NCBI GenBank assembly: GCA_007129495.1
Contig: SKVJ01000001.1
Location: forward strand, 1 to 64,000
Origin: Dehalococcoidia bacterium
GTDB taxonomy: Bacteria > Chloroflexota > Dehalococcoidia > GIF9 > AB-539-J10
Direction of reading: 5' to 3'
Length of the DNA: 64,000 nucleotides
Translations under genes and position numbers: made by a program
Part shown: positions 50,443 through 61,578 of the stretch, in pieces
Numbering within the stretch: position 1 is the stretch's first letter
Layout: every line of letters starts with the position of its first letter
The notes under the pieces: generated by a model
The model's database searches: none
Told to the model about the DNA's origin: nothing
The model's input: only the letters and a program-made list of their open reading frames with translations

Positions 50443-50450
50443 GGCAGAAA

Positions 50451-50633
50451 CTAGCGCGTGCGCGAACTCTTGCGCTTCTTGACGGCTTCCTTCTTCTTTC
50501 TGACTGCGCTCGGTTTCTCGTAGAATCTACGCCTTCTCACCTCGGCCAGTATCCTGTCAGTCTCAACCTGCTTGCCGAAGCGGCGCAACATACTCTCAAA
50601 ACTTTCGCCGGAACTCAATCTCACATTAGCCAT
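50451..50633 (-). CDS. rpsU: 30S ribosomal protein S21
   Basis: VRLSSGESFESMLRRFGKQVETDRILAEVRRRRFYEKPSAVRKKK. Confidence 0.95.
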   Translation of the reverse strand: MANVRLSSGESFESMLRRFGKQVETDRILAEVRRRRFYEKPSAVRKKKEAVKKRKSSRTR

Positions 50634-50645
50634 AATATGGGCACA

Positions 50646-50675
50646 ATTGTACGTCTATAGCACCGAACATGTCAA
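50646..50675 (-). promoter_or_regulatory. rpsU promoter TTGACA-N18-TACAAT
   Basis: Same hexamers and spacer as the aro promoter; 12 nt between the -10 and ATG. Confidence 0.75.
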
Positions 50676-50871
50676 CAAAAACATCTTCCACTCCGCAACC
50701 AGCCTTAGGCCATGTTGATCAATATCCAGCGTGATCAAGCAACTGGCAGGTTCTCCTGCACACAGTTTGATTCCATCAATCCCATCCAGCATTCGGGTCC
50801 ATCGCCTGTCAAGGAGTCACCCTGCTGTGCCTGTTATCCGAAATGTGGATCAAAGAGACACGGCACCGGAA

Positions 50872-51621
50872 TTACATACCACCGTCGACCCCAATCACTT
50901 GTCCGGTAACATACGAGGCGCGATCACTGCACAGAAACGCGACCAGTTCGGCAACCTCTTCCGGCTCGCCCGGCCGCCGCAGCGCTATCATTTCCAGAAG
51001 TCTGTGACGCACTTCCTCCGGCAGGACAGCAGTCATCTGTGTCTGTATGTACCCCGGGGCGACCGCATTGACGGTAATGCCACGGGATCCGACTTCTTTG
51101 GCAAGGCTCTTAGAGAACGCGATAATGCCACCCTTTGAAGCAGAATAATTGGTCTGGCCCGGATTCCCTATAACACCAGCGATCGAAGAAAGGCTCACGA
51201 TTCTACCCCAGCCGCCACGCATCATCGGTTTCAGCGCATGCTTGGAGCACACAAATGTGCCACGAAGGTTTATGTCCAGTACATCATCCCAAGCCTGTTC
51301 CGACATGCGTAGCAGCAGTGTGTCGCGGGTGATCCCCGCGTTGTTCACAAGTATGTGCAGCGCATCCCATCTGGCAACCACTTCATCGATCATGCGTTTA
51401 ACTGCTTCCCCATCGCGTACATCCGCCTCGACCATCATTGCTTCGGCGTGCATGTTCTCCAGGCTTGAGACCACTTCGCGCGCATCAGCCTCGTTTTGTG
51501 GGTCAACTGCCACATAATTGACGGCAACTCGAGCCCCCATGCTGCCAAGTTTCAAGGCGATGGCGCGGCCCATACCCCGCGATCCACCCGTCACAAGCGC
51601 GACTTTGCCTTCAAGTTCCAT
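50872..51621 (-). CDS. fabG: 3-oxoacyl-ACP reductase
   Basis: ALVTGGSRGMGRAIALKL, VNNAGITRDTLLLRM, YSASKGGIIAFSKSLAKE. Confidence 0.94.
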   Translation of the reverse strand: MELEGKVALVTGGSRGMGRAIALKLGSMGARVAVNYVAVDPQNEADAREVVSSLENMHAEAMMVEADVRDGEAVKRMIDEVVARWDALHILVNNAGITRDTLLLRMSEQAWDDVLDINLRGTFVCSKHALKPMMRGGWGRIVSLSSIAGVIGNPGQTNYSASKGGIIAFSKSLAKEVGSRGITVNAVAPGYIQTQMTAVLPEEVRHRLLEMIALRRPGEPEEVAELVAFLCSDRASYVTGQVIGVDGGM

Positions 51622-51669
51622 AAAGCCTCCGCTCCGGCTTACACCGGTAAGCCTGACGTACCCTTTCCT

Positions 51670-52901
51670 CTAGTCTTTGAACTTCCGGAACACCAGGCAG
51701 CAGTTCTCGCCACCAAGGCCGAAGCTATTCTTGAGACAGATTTCCACGTGTGACTGACGAGCCGTATTCGGCACATAATCGAGATCGCACTCGGGATCAG
51801 GTGTTCTGTAATTGATGGTGGGGTGGATTATGTCGGTCACAACCGTCATGATGCTTGCAATCGATTCCACAGCTCCGGACGCCGTAATCGCATGGCCCAC
51901 CAGTGATTTCGTCGAGTTTACGGCCAGTTTGTATGCATGCTCGCCAAAGGTCAACTTCAAGGCTTGCGTCTCAGTAGGGTCGTTCAGCCGGGTGCTGGTG
52001 CCATGAGCGTTGGCATAAGAAATCTCGGAAGGAGCCACCCTCGCCTGGTCCAAAGCGAATTTCATCGCGTATGCCTCCGGCTCAGAGGATGGAGCGGTCT
52101 GATCAAATGCGTCGAATGACCAACCGGCTCCTGCGAGTTCAACGAGTATATTCGCGTCGCGAGCCTTAGCATGCTCGAGTGACTCGAGGACGACGATACC
52201 GCTTCCCTCTCCGAACACGAATCCACTTCGTTCAGCATCAAACGGTCGGCACGCGATAGCCGGATCTGGTTCTCTGCTAACCGCCCCAAGTATGTCCAGC
52301 CCCGCAATGCCCAGAGGCGACAGGCAAGAGTCCGTGCCACCAGCAATCATTACATCGGCATAACCCAGCTTGATGAAATTCATCGCGGTCCCAATGGCAT
52401 CGGTCCCCGAAGCACAAAGACTGTTGGGACTACTGTTGGGCCCTCTTGCGCGAAACACCATGCCTATCTGCATCGCCGGCGCGCTGGGCCCCGATCTGGC
52501 AACGAACAAGGGATCTACGCGTCGCGATCCCCGGCGCTCCAGCACTTGAGCCTGTCGTACGATGTAATCACTCTCGGACATACAGGCCACGCTGACGCCG
52601 ACTCTCTCGAGTACTTCCCGCTCCATGTCGATGCCAGCCTGTGCCATCGCTTCCTGCGCAGCAGCCAAGCCGTAGTGAACAGCCCTGGGATTACGATCGG
52701 CGATCTTGGGATCCATATGCGCGTAGGCGTCAAATCCCTTGATCTCACCAGCGACTTTCACATAGAAGTTAGTGGCGTCAAAACGCGTGATGGGGCCGAT
52801 GCCGGATACCCCAGCCACGGCATTCTTCCAGAACTCATCGACGGTATGTCCGATCGGATTGACTGTTCCAATGCCGGTGACGACAACTCGAGGTGTACTC
52901 A

Positions 52902-52902
<1 letters not shown>
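51670..52902 (-). CDS. fabF: Beta-ketoacyl-ACP synthase II
   Basis: MSTPRVVVTGIGTVNPIG, LCASGTDAIG, NAHGTSTRLND, KSLVGHAITASGAVE. Confidence 0.94.
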
Positions 52903-53925
<1,023 letters not shown>

Positions 53926-53929
<4 letters not shown>

Positions 53930-54996
53930 GGTGATACTCCCTCCTTACTCAGAAGCTTATCTCGCTGATTGAATGCAGTCAGTTCCTGTTTAAGACTGCT
54001 GACGATATCAACCTCGACCGCCTTTCGAGCGGCATTAATACCATGCACTACATGCTCGGCCTTGCATGCACCATGCGCAATCCTCACTACACCATCGACA
54101 CCCCACAAGATACCTGTCCCTTCTTCCTCGCCTTCATACGACAGTTTCTTGATAGGTAGAACCCTGTCAAAGGCGTATCCTACCAGTCCCTTTACTCGTG
54201 GATACTTACCCATCAGCCAGACCCGAGCCCTATCGCCAATGCTTTCATAGAACTTGAGCAAGACATTGCCAACGAAACCATCACAGACTATGACATTCGC
54301 CTTTCCCATCAGCATGTCATTACCCTCGATGTTTCCGATGAAATTGAGTCCGCTATCTTTCAACAGTGGGAACGCTTCCTTAACCGCTTCACTACCTTTG
54401 CCTTCTTCCCTTCCTGTACTGAGTAACCCAACGGTGGGATTCTGAATGCCGTACACCGTTCGGGCATAGACCGTACCCGCAATGGCGAATGAGAGCAACT
54501 GATGAGGCTTACAATCAACATTGGCGCCCAGATCCATCACCACGATGTTGGGTGCAAAACTGCTGAACCCTCCTCCGACAGTGGGACGTTCCATGCCGTC
54601 AACCATTCCGATATATGTTGCAGCGGCAGCCGCAACAGCGCCTGACGAGCCTGCACTTATGAAAGCATCAGCTTCACCACCTCTTATCAACTTCGCCCCG
54701 ACTACGATGGATGACTGCCGCTTCTGTCTGATAGCAACAGCCGGCGCCTCACCCTCTCTGATGACTTCCGGAGCATGCACGCACCTCATGAGGTCAGCCG
54801 GCACTCTCTGCTTGCTGAGCTCATCCTTGACAATGTCATCCTGGCCCACCAGGATAACCTCTACCCGCCCCTCTCCAGCTGCGATGGCTGCACCCTTGAT
54901 TATCTCGGTAGGAGCATAGTCGCCTCCCATAGCGTCGACGGCTACTCTCACTCTACCAGACAACTCTGACATATTCGTCTCCTTGCTACCCGACAC
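53926..54996 (-). CDS. plsX: Phosphate acyltransferase PlsX
   Basis: RVAVDAMGGDYAPTEIIKGA, SAGSSGAVAAAA, DLGANVDCKP. Confidence 0.96.
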
Positions 54997-55045
54997 TGCC
55001 GATTACACACAGGGACGGAATCCGAAAGGTCGATCGGGCCCACGA

Positions 55046-55471
55046 CTACAAAGAAACGGGAACCCTCACCCGTGCTTCCCCACTTACCACAGCCTCGTCA
55101 GATTGGTTGCAGCATACAAGGGAGCACGTTGCCAATACTATATCACTCTCTTCAACCAAGGATACAACCTCACCGGATACGGTCAGGAAGTCACCGGGAC
55201 GTGCCGGACTTCGGAACTTGACTGAAAGCCGACCTGACTCATCCCACACATCGCCAAACGCACGGACAAGCATTTCGGAGATAAACGCCAGCACAAGCAT
55301 CCCATGTGCGATAGTGCCTTTCAACGGAGTGGTCGCCGCGAACGCCTCATCAATATGAATGGGGTTGTGATCTCCTGACGCCTCTGCGTACCGGTCGATG
55401 TCCTCCTGACTGACCTGCCGCACAAATTCAGGGAGTTTCGCACCCTCGCGAATCGAGATGCCCATAATCAT
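55046..55471 (-). CDS. MaoC-like hot-dog dehydratase (catalytic)
   Basis: DIDRYAEASGDHNPIHIDEAFA hydratase motif. Confidence 0.9.
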   Translation of the reverse strand: MIMGISIREGAKLPEFVRQVSQEDIDRYAEASGDHNPIHIDEAFAATTPLKGTIAHGMLVLAFISEMLVRAFGDVWDESGRLSVKFRSPARPGDFLTVSGEVVSLVEESDIVLATCSLVCCNQSDEAVVSGEARVRVPVSL

Positions 55472-55914
55472 GCCTCCGGAAGCACAATAGTGGACCGGCC
55501 TTTCTGCACCTCTGCCCCTGCTTCATCCACGATACTCAACTCGAGCGTCAACATTCTCATAGAACCTCTCGTGAGTTTCCGATGTACCTTCGCAATGCAT
55601 GTGACATGGGACCCTGCCGCCACCAACTGAGCGTATTCGAATTCCTGAGAAACATGAATGGTTCCTGGCGGTAATGCGATAAGTTCGCCAAGTGAGGCGA
55701 TCGCTCGAGCCGCGACGGCAAGAGGGGGCACATGGCCTCGTCGTTCAGCTCCGACCGCTTGGATATATTGATCGACTTCCGGCTGCTCAAGGGCGTAATG
55801 AACCGGAGGAAACTCGTGTCCGGGGGTCAGTTCATCGTATTCGCTGGGCAATTCGATAACACCTGTTCTCAGATTCAGACCGACTATTCCGTCGCCTCGT
55901 GGGGCCGGGGTCAT
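55468..55914 (-). CDS. FAS1/HadA-type N-terminal dehydratase-domain protein
   Basis: VDQYIQAVGAERRGHVPPLAVAARAI, VHVSQEFEYAQLVAAGSHVTC; coupled to the MaoC gene. Confidence 0.75.
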   Translation of the reverse strand: MTPAPRGDGIVGLNLRTGVIELPSEYDELTPGHEFPPVHYALEQPEVDQYIQAVGAERRGHVPPLAVAARAIASLGELIALPPGTIHVSQEFEYAQLVAAGSHVTCIAKVHRKLTRGSMRMLTLELSIVDEAGAEVQKGRSTIVLPEA

Positions 55915-56024
55915 ACGTTCGAGTTATGATGCCACCGACCTGAAACCGTGTCAATAGCGGCTTGAATCCGACCCTCGACCCGAATAAGATAGGAGACAGC
56001 GCCGCAAAGTTGGTGGTACACATT

Positions 56025-56471
56025 ATGTGGGAATTGGTGCAGCTTCTGCTTCGCAACCAGATGATTACGTCGCCTCTACTTGCATGGGCAGCCGCACAGA
56101 TCATCAAGACGGCGATCGACACTCTACGACGCCGACGATTCAATCTCAACATGCTGCTAGGCCCTGGAGGCATGCCTAGCGCACACTCGGCGCTGGTATC
56201 AGGACTGGCAACTGCAACTGCGTTGAGCCAGGGAGTCGACTCTCCGTCGTTTGCTATAACTGCCGTGCTCGCAGGAATCGTGATGTACGATGCTGCTGGT
56301 GTCCGCCAGGCTGTTGACAGGCAGTCGGAAATACTGACGCACATCCTGACACATGTGCCACGGACACACGATGATTTCGACAGGTTCCTTATGGGGCTGG
56401 TGGGCCATACCCGTGTGCAGGTAATTGGGGGCGCACTTCTCGGCATCGCAATAGCGACACTGCGACATTGA
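56025..56471 (+). CDS. Divergent PAP2 family protein (DUF212)
   Basis: QIIKTAIDTLRRRRFNLNMLLGPGGMPSAHSALVSGLATA, MYDAAGVRQAVDRQSEIL. Confidence 0.9.
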   Translation: MWELVQLLLRNQMITSPLLAWAAAQIIKTAIDTLRRRRFNLNMLLGPGGMPSAHSALVSGLATATALSQGVDSPSFAITAVLAGIVMYDAAGVRQAVDRQSEILTHILTHVPRTHDDFDRFLMGLVGHTRVQVIGGALLGIAIATLRH

Positions 56472-56493
56472 GCATCCTTCCAAAGCAGGTGCT

Positions 56494-56522
56494 TTGAGGT
56501 TGCCCCTGGCTTGCTCTATAAT
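56494..56522 (+). promoter_or_regulatory. Promoter TTGAGG-N17-TATAAT for the rhomboid gene
   Basis: Perfect -10; ATG follows after exactly 6 nt (leaderless geometry). Confidence 0.7.
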
Positions 56523-56528
56523 CCATCA

Positions 56529-57104
56529 ATGCGTCGTTCTACTTCTTCCGGAATAAGCGCAATACTCTTCATTGTCGCCCTCTGTTTCCTGGTATTCGCT
56601 TTCACACTATTTCGCCCTGAACTCATCAGGATACTTGGACTCACTCCAGCCCTTGTGCCACAACAACCATGGACGCTCATCACCGCGATGTTTGTTCATG
56701 CGAATCTTACTCATATCATGTTCAACATGATCAGCCTGTTCTTTCTGGGCACCTTCTTCTTGCGTCTCGTAGGAGAAGCGGATTTCCTCAAGGTCTACTT
56801 CATTGGTGGACTCGCGGGCAATTTCCTTTACCTGCTTCTGGGCCCCGCAATGATTCCGGGCGTGGGTGCTTCTGGGGCCATTTTCACCATCGGAGGCGCG
56901 TTGGCGATTATGGTTCCGAAGATGCCTGTGTTCGTGTTCCCTCTACCGGTACCCGTTCCTCTCGGTGGGGCAATGGTGTTCTTCCTACTCATCGGCTTCG
57001 TGATTCCCGGAATCGCCTGGCAGGCGCATCTTGGAGGTTTCGTTTTCGGTATGCTTGCGGGTCTCTACTACAAGAAGCGAGGAAGACGGCCCCTTCACTA
57101 CTAG
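56529..57104 (+). CDS. Rhomboid family intramembrane serine protease
   Basis: FVHANLTHIMFNMISLFFLG, GASGAIFTIGG (catalytic Ser), QAHLGGFVFG (His). Confidence 0.95.
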   Translation: MRRSTSSGISAILFIVALCFLVFAFTLFRPELIRILGLTPALVPQQPWTLITAMFVHANLTHIMFNMISLFFLGTFFLRLVGEADFLKVYFIGGLAGNFLYLLLGPAMIPGVGASGAIFTIGGALAIMVPKMPVFVFPLPVPVPLGGAMVFFLLIGFVIPGIAWQAHLGGFVFGMLAGLYYKKRGRRPLHY

Positions 57105-57120
57105 ACTCTACAGGTTGCAC

Positions 57121-57879
57121 GTGGCCATTCCAGTCAGTTTCCTGAGCGATCAGTGGCGGCTTGTCGGTGAGCTCCACCTACCAGAGACTTCCGGCCCGTG
57201 GCCCGGCCTGTGTATCTGTCACGGAATTCCCGCCGTGCCCTTCAACCCTGAAGACACAGGCTATCGCCAAGTAGCTGCACGCTTCGCAGCCGCCGGATTC
57301 TCCACTCTCCTTTTCCACTTCAGAGGAGCAGGACTAAGCGAGGGTAACTTCGACATGCTCGGATGGTCGCGAGATCTCAGCGCGGCCATAACGTTTCTGT
57401 CGCATACCGACCATGTGGACATGTCGAAGATCTTCGTCATGGGATTCAGTGGCGGTGCGGCTGCAGGCATCCATCTGGCTGCCCGGGACGAACGGGTAAA
57501 AGGCGTCGTTTCCTGCGCCTCACCTGCTCACTTCCGCGACCTGATTGAAGAGCCGGCACTCAGCGAATGCCTCAGGCGCTGGAGAGAGATAGGTATCATA
57601 CGGGATCCTGGTTTTCCGCCGAATCTGGCGGACTGGGTATCCGGGTTCGTTGAGGTGACTCCAGTCAGGCATGCCGGGCGAATCGCACCACGGCCCCTTC
57701 TCCTCATCCATGGCGCTGCTGATGATGTTGTGCCCCTGTCTCACGCATACGAGCTTTACGATGCAGCCGCGGAACCCAGACACCTCGAGATTCTCACTGA
57801 CGGAGTACACAGGTTAAGGGTGGATGATAGAGCTATCACTATCGCGCTCCGCTGGCTGCGCAAACACGCGTCAGCTTGA
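57121..57879 (+). CDS. Alpha/beta hydrolase
   Basis: GFSGGAAAG nucleophile elbow, LLIHGAADDVVPL, HRL; GTG start. Confidence 0.88.
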   Translation: MAIPVSFLSDQWRLVGELHLPETSGPWPGLCICHGIPAVPFNPEDTGYRQVAARFAAAGFSTLLFHFRGAGLSEGNFDMLGWSRDLSAAITFLSHTDHVDMSKIFVMGFSGGAAAGIHLAARDERVKGVVSCASPAHFRDLIEEPALSECLRRWREIGIIRDPGFPPNLADWVSGFVEVTPVRHAGRIAPRPLLLIHGAADDVVPLSHAYELYDAAAEPRHLEILTDGVHRLRVDDRAITIALRWLRKHASA

Positions 57880-57930
57880 CGCTGCGTTCGCACTGATGCT
57901 AAAATTCAAGGTCTTCTTGGAGGTGCAGAA

Positions 57931-58251
57931 ATTTACGCCATAGTTGAATCCGGTGGAAAACAGTATAAGGTTGCTCCGCGCCAGGTTCTTGATGTCGACA
58001 ACCTGGCAGCAGTTGATGGAGAAACAGTAGAGTTGGATAGAGTGCTTTTCATATCCGATGGTGAATCCAGTAAGGTAGGTTCCCCTACTGTGGATGGCGC
58101 GAAAGTTCTGGCCACATCCAACGGGCCGGTGAAGGGAAAGAAAATAGTCGTCTTCCGATACAAGAATAAGACACGGCAGCGCAGGAAGACAGGCTTCAGA
58201 GCGAAGCAGACACGATTGACAATTGACCGTGTGGTCATGCCTGGAGAGTAA
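57931..58251 (+). CDS. rplU: 50S ribosomal protein L21, apparent ATT start codon
   Basis: (M)YAIVESGGKQYKVAPRQVLDVDNLAAVDGETVELDRVLF...; no in-frame ATG/GTG/TTG before internal Leu-Asp; GGAGGTG SD 5 nt before ATT. Confidence 0.9.
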   Translation: MYAIVESGGKQYKVAPRQVLDVDNLAAVDGETVELDRVLFISDGESSKVGSPTVDGAKVLATSNGPVKGKKIVVFRYKNKTRQRRKTGFRAKQTRLTIDRVVMPGE

Positions 58252-58254
58252 GAT

Positions 58255-58506
58255 ATGGCACATAAGAAAGGCGGCGGCAGCACAAGGTGCGGTCGCGACA
58301 GTAATTCGAAGAGACTGGGAGTGAAACGCTACGGTGGAGAGCTCGTACGCGCAGGGAACATTATCATCCGACAGCGTGGCACGAGTGTGAAACCCGGCAA
58401 TAACGTCGGCATGGGCAGGGACCACACCCTGTTTGCACTCGTGGATGGTTGCGTGAAGTTCGAGCCGGCTTCCAAGTATCAGAAGAAGGTAAGCATATAT
58501 CCATGA
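58255..58506 (+). CDS. rpmA: 50S ribosomal protein L27
   Basis: [29 protein letters not shown]. Confidence 0.98.
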   Translation: MAHKKGGGSTRCGRDSNSKRLGVKRYGGELVRAGNIIIRQRGTSVKPGNNVGMGRDHTLFALVDGCVKFEPASKYQKKVSIYP

Positions 58507-58709
58507 AGCCAAAGATACACCCGAAGTACTACGACGACGCCAAGGTCACGTGCTTGTGTGGCAACGTGTTTGCGTGTGGTGCAAGCAAACCGGAAATTCG
58601 TGTTGAGATCTGCAGTGCGTGCCATCCTTTCTATACCGGGCAGCAGAGAATCGTTGACACTATGGGCCGTGTAGAAAGATTCAAGAAGAAATACGGCATC
58701 AAAGAATAG
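58503..58709 (+). CDS. rpmE: 50S ribosomal protein L31 (Cys-containing form)
   Basis: [48 protein letters not shown] overlap with rpmA. Confidence 0.97.
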   Translation: MKPKIHPKYYDDAKVTCLCGNVFACGASKPEIRVEICSACHPFYTGQQRIVDTMGRVERFKKKYGIKE

Positions 58710-58730
58710 GTGTTCGTTGATTGCCAATAG

Positions 58731-58764
58731 GAGAGGGATGGTGTACGAGAGAGCCATCCCTCTC
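58731..58764 (+). terminator. Hairpin after rpmE
   Basis: GAGAGGGATGG-N12-CCATCCCTCTC, 11 bp perfect; no strong T tract. Confidence 0.55.
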
Positions 58765-58784
58765 TATGCGTTCTCTGGAGCAGT

Positions 58785-59678
58785 GTGATGGCAGGCAGAT
58801 TCCACTACGGCGGACAGGCGCTCATCGAAGGTGTCATGATGCGCGGCCGAACGACCCTCGCAATGGCGTTGCGTCTGCCGAATGGCCAGATCGAGACCAA
58901 AGACAAACCGATCCCGTCGCTTTATACCGGACGATTTCGAAAGGTACCGCTCATACGTGGTGTACTGATACTGCTTGAGACACTTATCATTGGCACTCAG
59001 GCACTTCTCTACTCCGCGGAGAAAGCAGCCACAGGAGAGGACGGCGAGGAACTCCCAAAAGGTGCGTTAATCCTTGCAGTTGCTGGTAGCCTGACCTTCA
59101 GCGTCGCCCTGTTCTTTGTGGCTCCGCTTGTTATCTCGCGGAGTCTCGACGCATACATTGCATCGGATTTGACGAGTAACATACTTGAGGGTGGCATCCG
59201 CATCCTCCTCTTCATCAGCTACGTGGCACTCATCGGGCTGATGCCAGATGTCAGACGAGTGTTCGCCTATCATGGCGCTGAACACAGGGTGATTAACGCG
59301 TACGAAGCCGACATACCCCTTACACCAGAGGCGGTACGGAACTATTCAACTTCCCACGCACGATGTGGCACAAGTTTCATATTCGTGGTGCTGGTAGTAT
59401 CGATTCTCGTACTGGCCCTTCTGGGACGGCCTCCAATTCTGATCGGCATCCTTTCGAGGCTATTGCTATTACCACTCATCGCCGCCGCAAGTTACGAAAT
59501 CATCAAATGGTCCGCAGATCGACAGAACAACCTCCTCGTGAGATTGTTCACGCTGCCGGGACTTACTCTTCAGAAGCTCGTGACACGTCAGCCAGATGAG
59601 GGACAGGTGGAGGCAGCAATCGCCGCATTGCAACTGGTTCTGGATGAGCAGCCTGAACCACGCATCGAGACTACTTAG
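58785..59678 (+). CDS. DUF1385 (YqhQ-like) membrane protein
   Basis: [39 protein letters not shown]. Confidence 0.94.
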   Translation: MMAGRFHYGGQALIEGVMMRGRTTLAMALRLPNGQIETKDKPIPSLYTGRFRKVPLIRGVLILLETLIIGTQALLYSAEKAATGEDGEELPKGALILAVAGSLTFSVALFFVAPLVISRSLDAYIASDLTSNILEGGIRILLFISYVALIGLMPDVRRVFAYHGAEHRVINAYEADIPLTPEAVRNYSTSHARCGTSFIFVVLVVSILVLALLGRPPILIGILSRLLLLPLIAAASYEIIKWSADRQNNLLVRLFTLPGLTLQKLVTRQPDEGQVEAAIAALQLVLDEQPEPRIETT

Positions 59679-60013
59679 CCTGTATCATGAGGGTCGAGTC
59701 CGCGCATCTCCCCTGCATCGGCAACGAAGCAGGTACGAGTACCCAGGTGACAGACGGGTCCAATAGGGTCAGCCTGCACCAGAATGGTGTCACTGTCACA
59801 ATCTTTGCTGATACTCCGCACACGTAAGAAATTGCCCGACGTCTCTCCCTTGTGCCAAAGCTCCCGCCGACTACGACTGTAGAACCACACGTCACCACTT
59901 TCAACTGTGCGTCGCAGCGATTCCGTGTTCATGTAGCCTAGCATCAGGACTTCGCCGCTCGTGGCATCCTGAATTATGGCGGGGATTAATCCATTGCCGT
60001 CAAGCTTGAGCAT
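59675..60013 (-). CDS. hisI: Phosphoribosyl-AMP cyclohydrolase
   Basis: [53 protein letters not shown]. Confidence 0.96.
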   Translation of the reverse strand: MLKLDGNGLIPAIIQDATSGEVLMLGYMNTESLRRTVESGDVWFYSRSRRELWHKGETSGNFLRVRSISKDCDSDTILVQADPIGPVCHLGTRTCFVADAGEMRGLDPHDTG

Positions 60014-60731
60014 TCATCCTCCGTATAATGATATGGCCTCGCGCAGATCTATAGCTCCGACGTAAATCGCCTTTCCGAGGATTGCGCCGGCTGCTCCAAC
60101 ATCGCGCAGCCTCCTCAGATGTTCGAGCGAAGCGATTCCTCCCGCCGCAATAACCGGCACCTCGATACTTCCAATCAGTCCTTCGAGAGCCTGAAAATTC
60201 GGCTCAGTCATAGTCCCGTCCCTGCGCACATCTGTGTAGATGAATCGAGAGACCCCTGCATCCTGCATGCTCCTGCACAGGTCGGCAACCGGAATCCTGG
60301 TCCCGACAATCCATCCTCGAGTCGTAACGTAGCCATCTCGAGCATCAAGGCTTACCACGATAGCTTCAGGATTCTCTTCAACCAATCCCTTCACTAGAGC
60401 AGTATTCTCGACAGCCACAGTCCCCAGCACAACCTTCTCAACTCCACGAGAGACCAGCCAGTCTGCATCGTCCTTCGTACGTATTCCTCCCCCGACCTCT
60501 ATCCTTCCTGCGGCGGCCGACAGAATTGCCAGAATTGCCTGGTGGTTCACCAGATGTCCCTCAGCCGCACCTTCCAGGTCGACGACATGTATAAGGTCGG
60601 CGCCACATTCACGCCATTTGCCAGCAACGGAAGAGGGATCCAGATCGAATACCTCTTCCCTGGAATAGTCGCCCTGAAACAGACGTACGCAAGCGCCGCG
60701 CCTCAGGTCAATAGCGGGGATTATCTCCATG
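60014..60731 (-). CDS. hisA: HisA isomerase (ProFAR isomerase)
   Basis: MEIIPAIDLRRGACVRLFQGDY, EVGGGIRTKDD, YTDVRRDGTMTEPN. Confidence 0.97.
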
Positions 60732-60858
60732 GAAGCATCAGGCTCAGAATAGTGTATCGGCAAGACCGAACGGCACATTATAAGAGAAGAGGACGACCAC
60801 TGTCATGCTCGACACTGAGGCAAACCCAGTGCATAGAGGGTGCCAGGCACCAATGACT

Positions 60859-61533
60859 TCAGGACCGGGATGTTGTGGAAGCAGATGAGACCGCAGGTAC
60901 TTCACTCAACAGAGTATCAAGCGGTGTGGCATCTTCGATATGGTAGCTACCAACTCGCGTCCTGCGAACCTCCTCTACTGTAGCGCCAACGCCGAGCTTC
61001 TGCCCCAGGTCATGCACAAGACTCCTCACGTAGAACCCCGATGATACCTCGCATTCCAGTGCAAAGTTAGGATAGTCGAAGGCAACAAGACGAACGGAAT
61101 ACACAGTCACCTGAGAAGCGGGGAGATTCACCTCTACTCCTTTACGGGCCAGCTCATACGATCTCTTCCCCTCCAGCTTCTTGGCGGAAAACGCTGGCGG
61201 TACCTGCAACTGTTCTCCCTCGAAACTCTTCAGTGCTCCCTCCACCTCTTCACGAGTGACTGTCCGATTGCAGGTACTCACCACATCCCCGGCGATATCA
61301 TATGTGGTGGTGGTTGTGCCGAAGAGGGCACGCACCAGGTATGTCTTCTTCATGTGCAGAAAAGTCGCCGCCTCTTTTGTGCGCTTGCCGGTCAACAGGA
61401 TAAGCAAACCCGTCGCCAGAGGATCGAGAGTTCCGGTGTGACCAACCTTGGTCTTGAACCGTTTCTTCACCAGAGCCACGACTCTGGCTGAAGTGATACC
61501 TTTTGGTTTGTCGATGAGCAGAGTGACATCCAT
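60859..61533 (-). CDS. truB: tRNA pseudouridine(55) synthase
   Basis: LLIDKPKGITSARVVALVKKRFKTKVGHTGTLDPLATGLL; start chosen at MDVTLLID. Confidence 0.97.
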   Translation of the reverse strand: MDVTLLIDKPKGITSARVVALVKKRFKTKVGHTGTLDPLATGLLILLTGKRTKEAATFLHMKKTYLVRALFGTTTTTYDIAGDVVSTCNRTVTREEVEGALKSFEGEQLQVPPAFSAKKLEGKRSYELARKGVEVNLPASQVTVYSVRLVAFDYPNFALECEVSSGFYVRSLVHDLGQKLGVGATVEEVRRTRVGSYHIEDATPLDTLLSEVPAVSSASTTSRS

Positions 61534-61539
61534 AGGGTA

Positions 61540-61545
61540 AGTATA
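61540..61545 (-). promoter_or_regulatory. -10 element TATACT 6 nt before the truB ATG (leaderless)
   Basis: Minus strand TATACT-TACCCT-ATG. Confidence 0.5.
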
Positions 61546-61578
61546 TCGCATCACATATGAGCGCAGTCCCGCCTCGTG

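Noticed and set aside
57871-58512. 213-codon minus-strand ORF covering rplU and rpmA
   Set aside because: Antisense to clear L21 and L27 genes; its length reflects their coding constraint.
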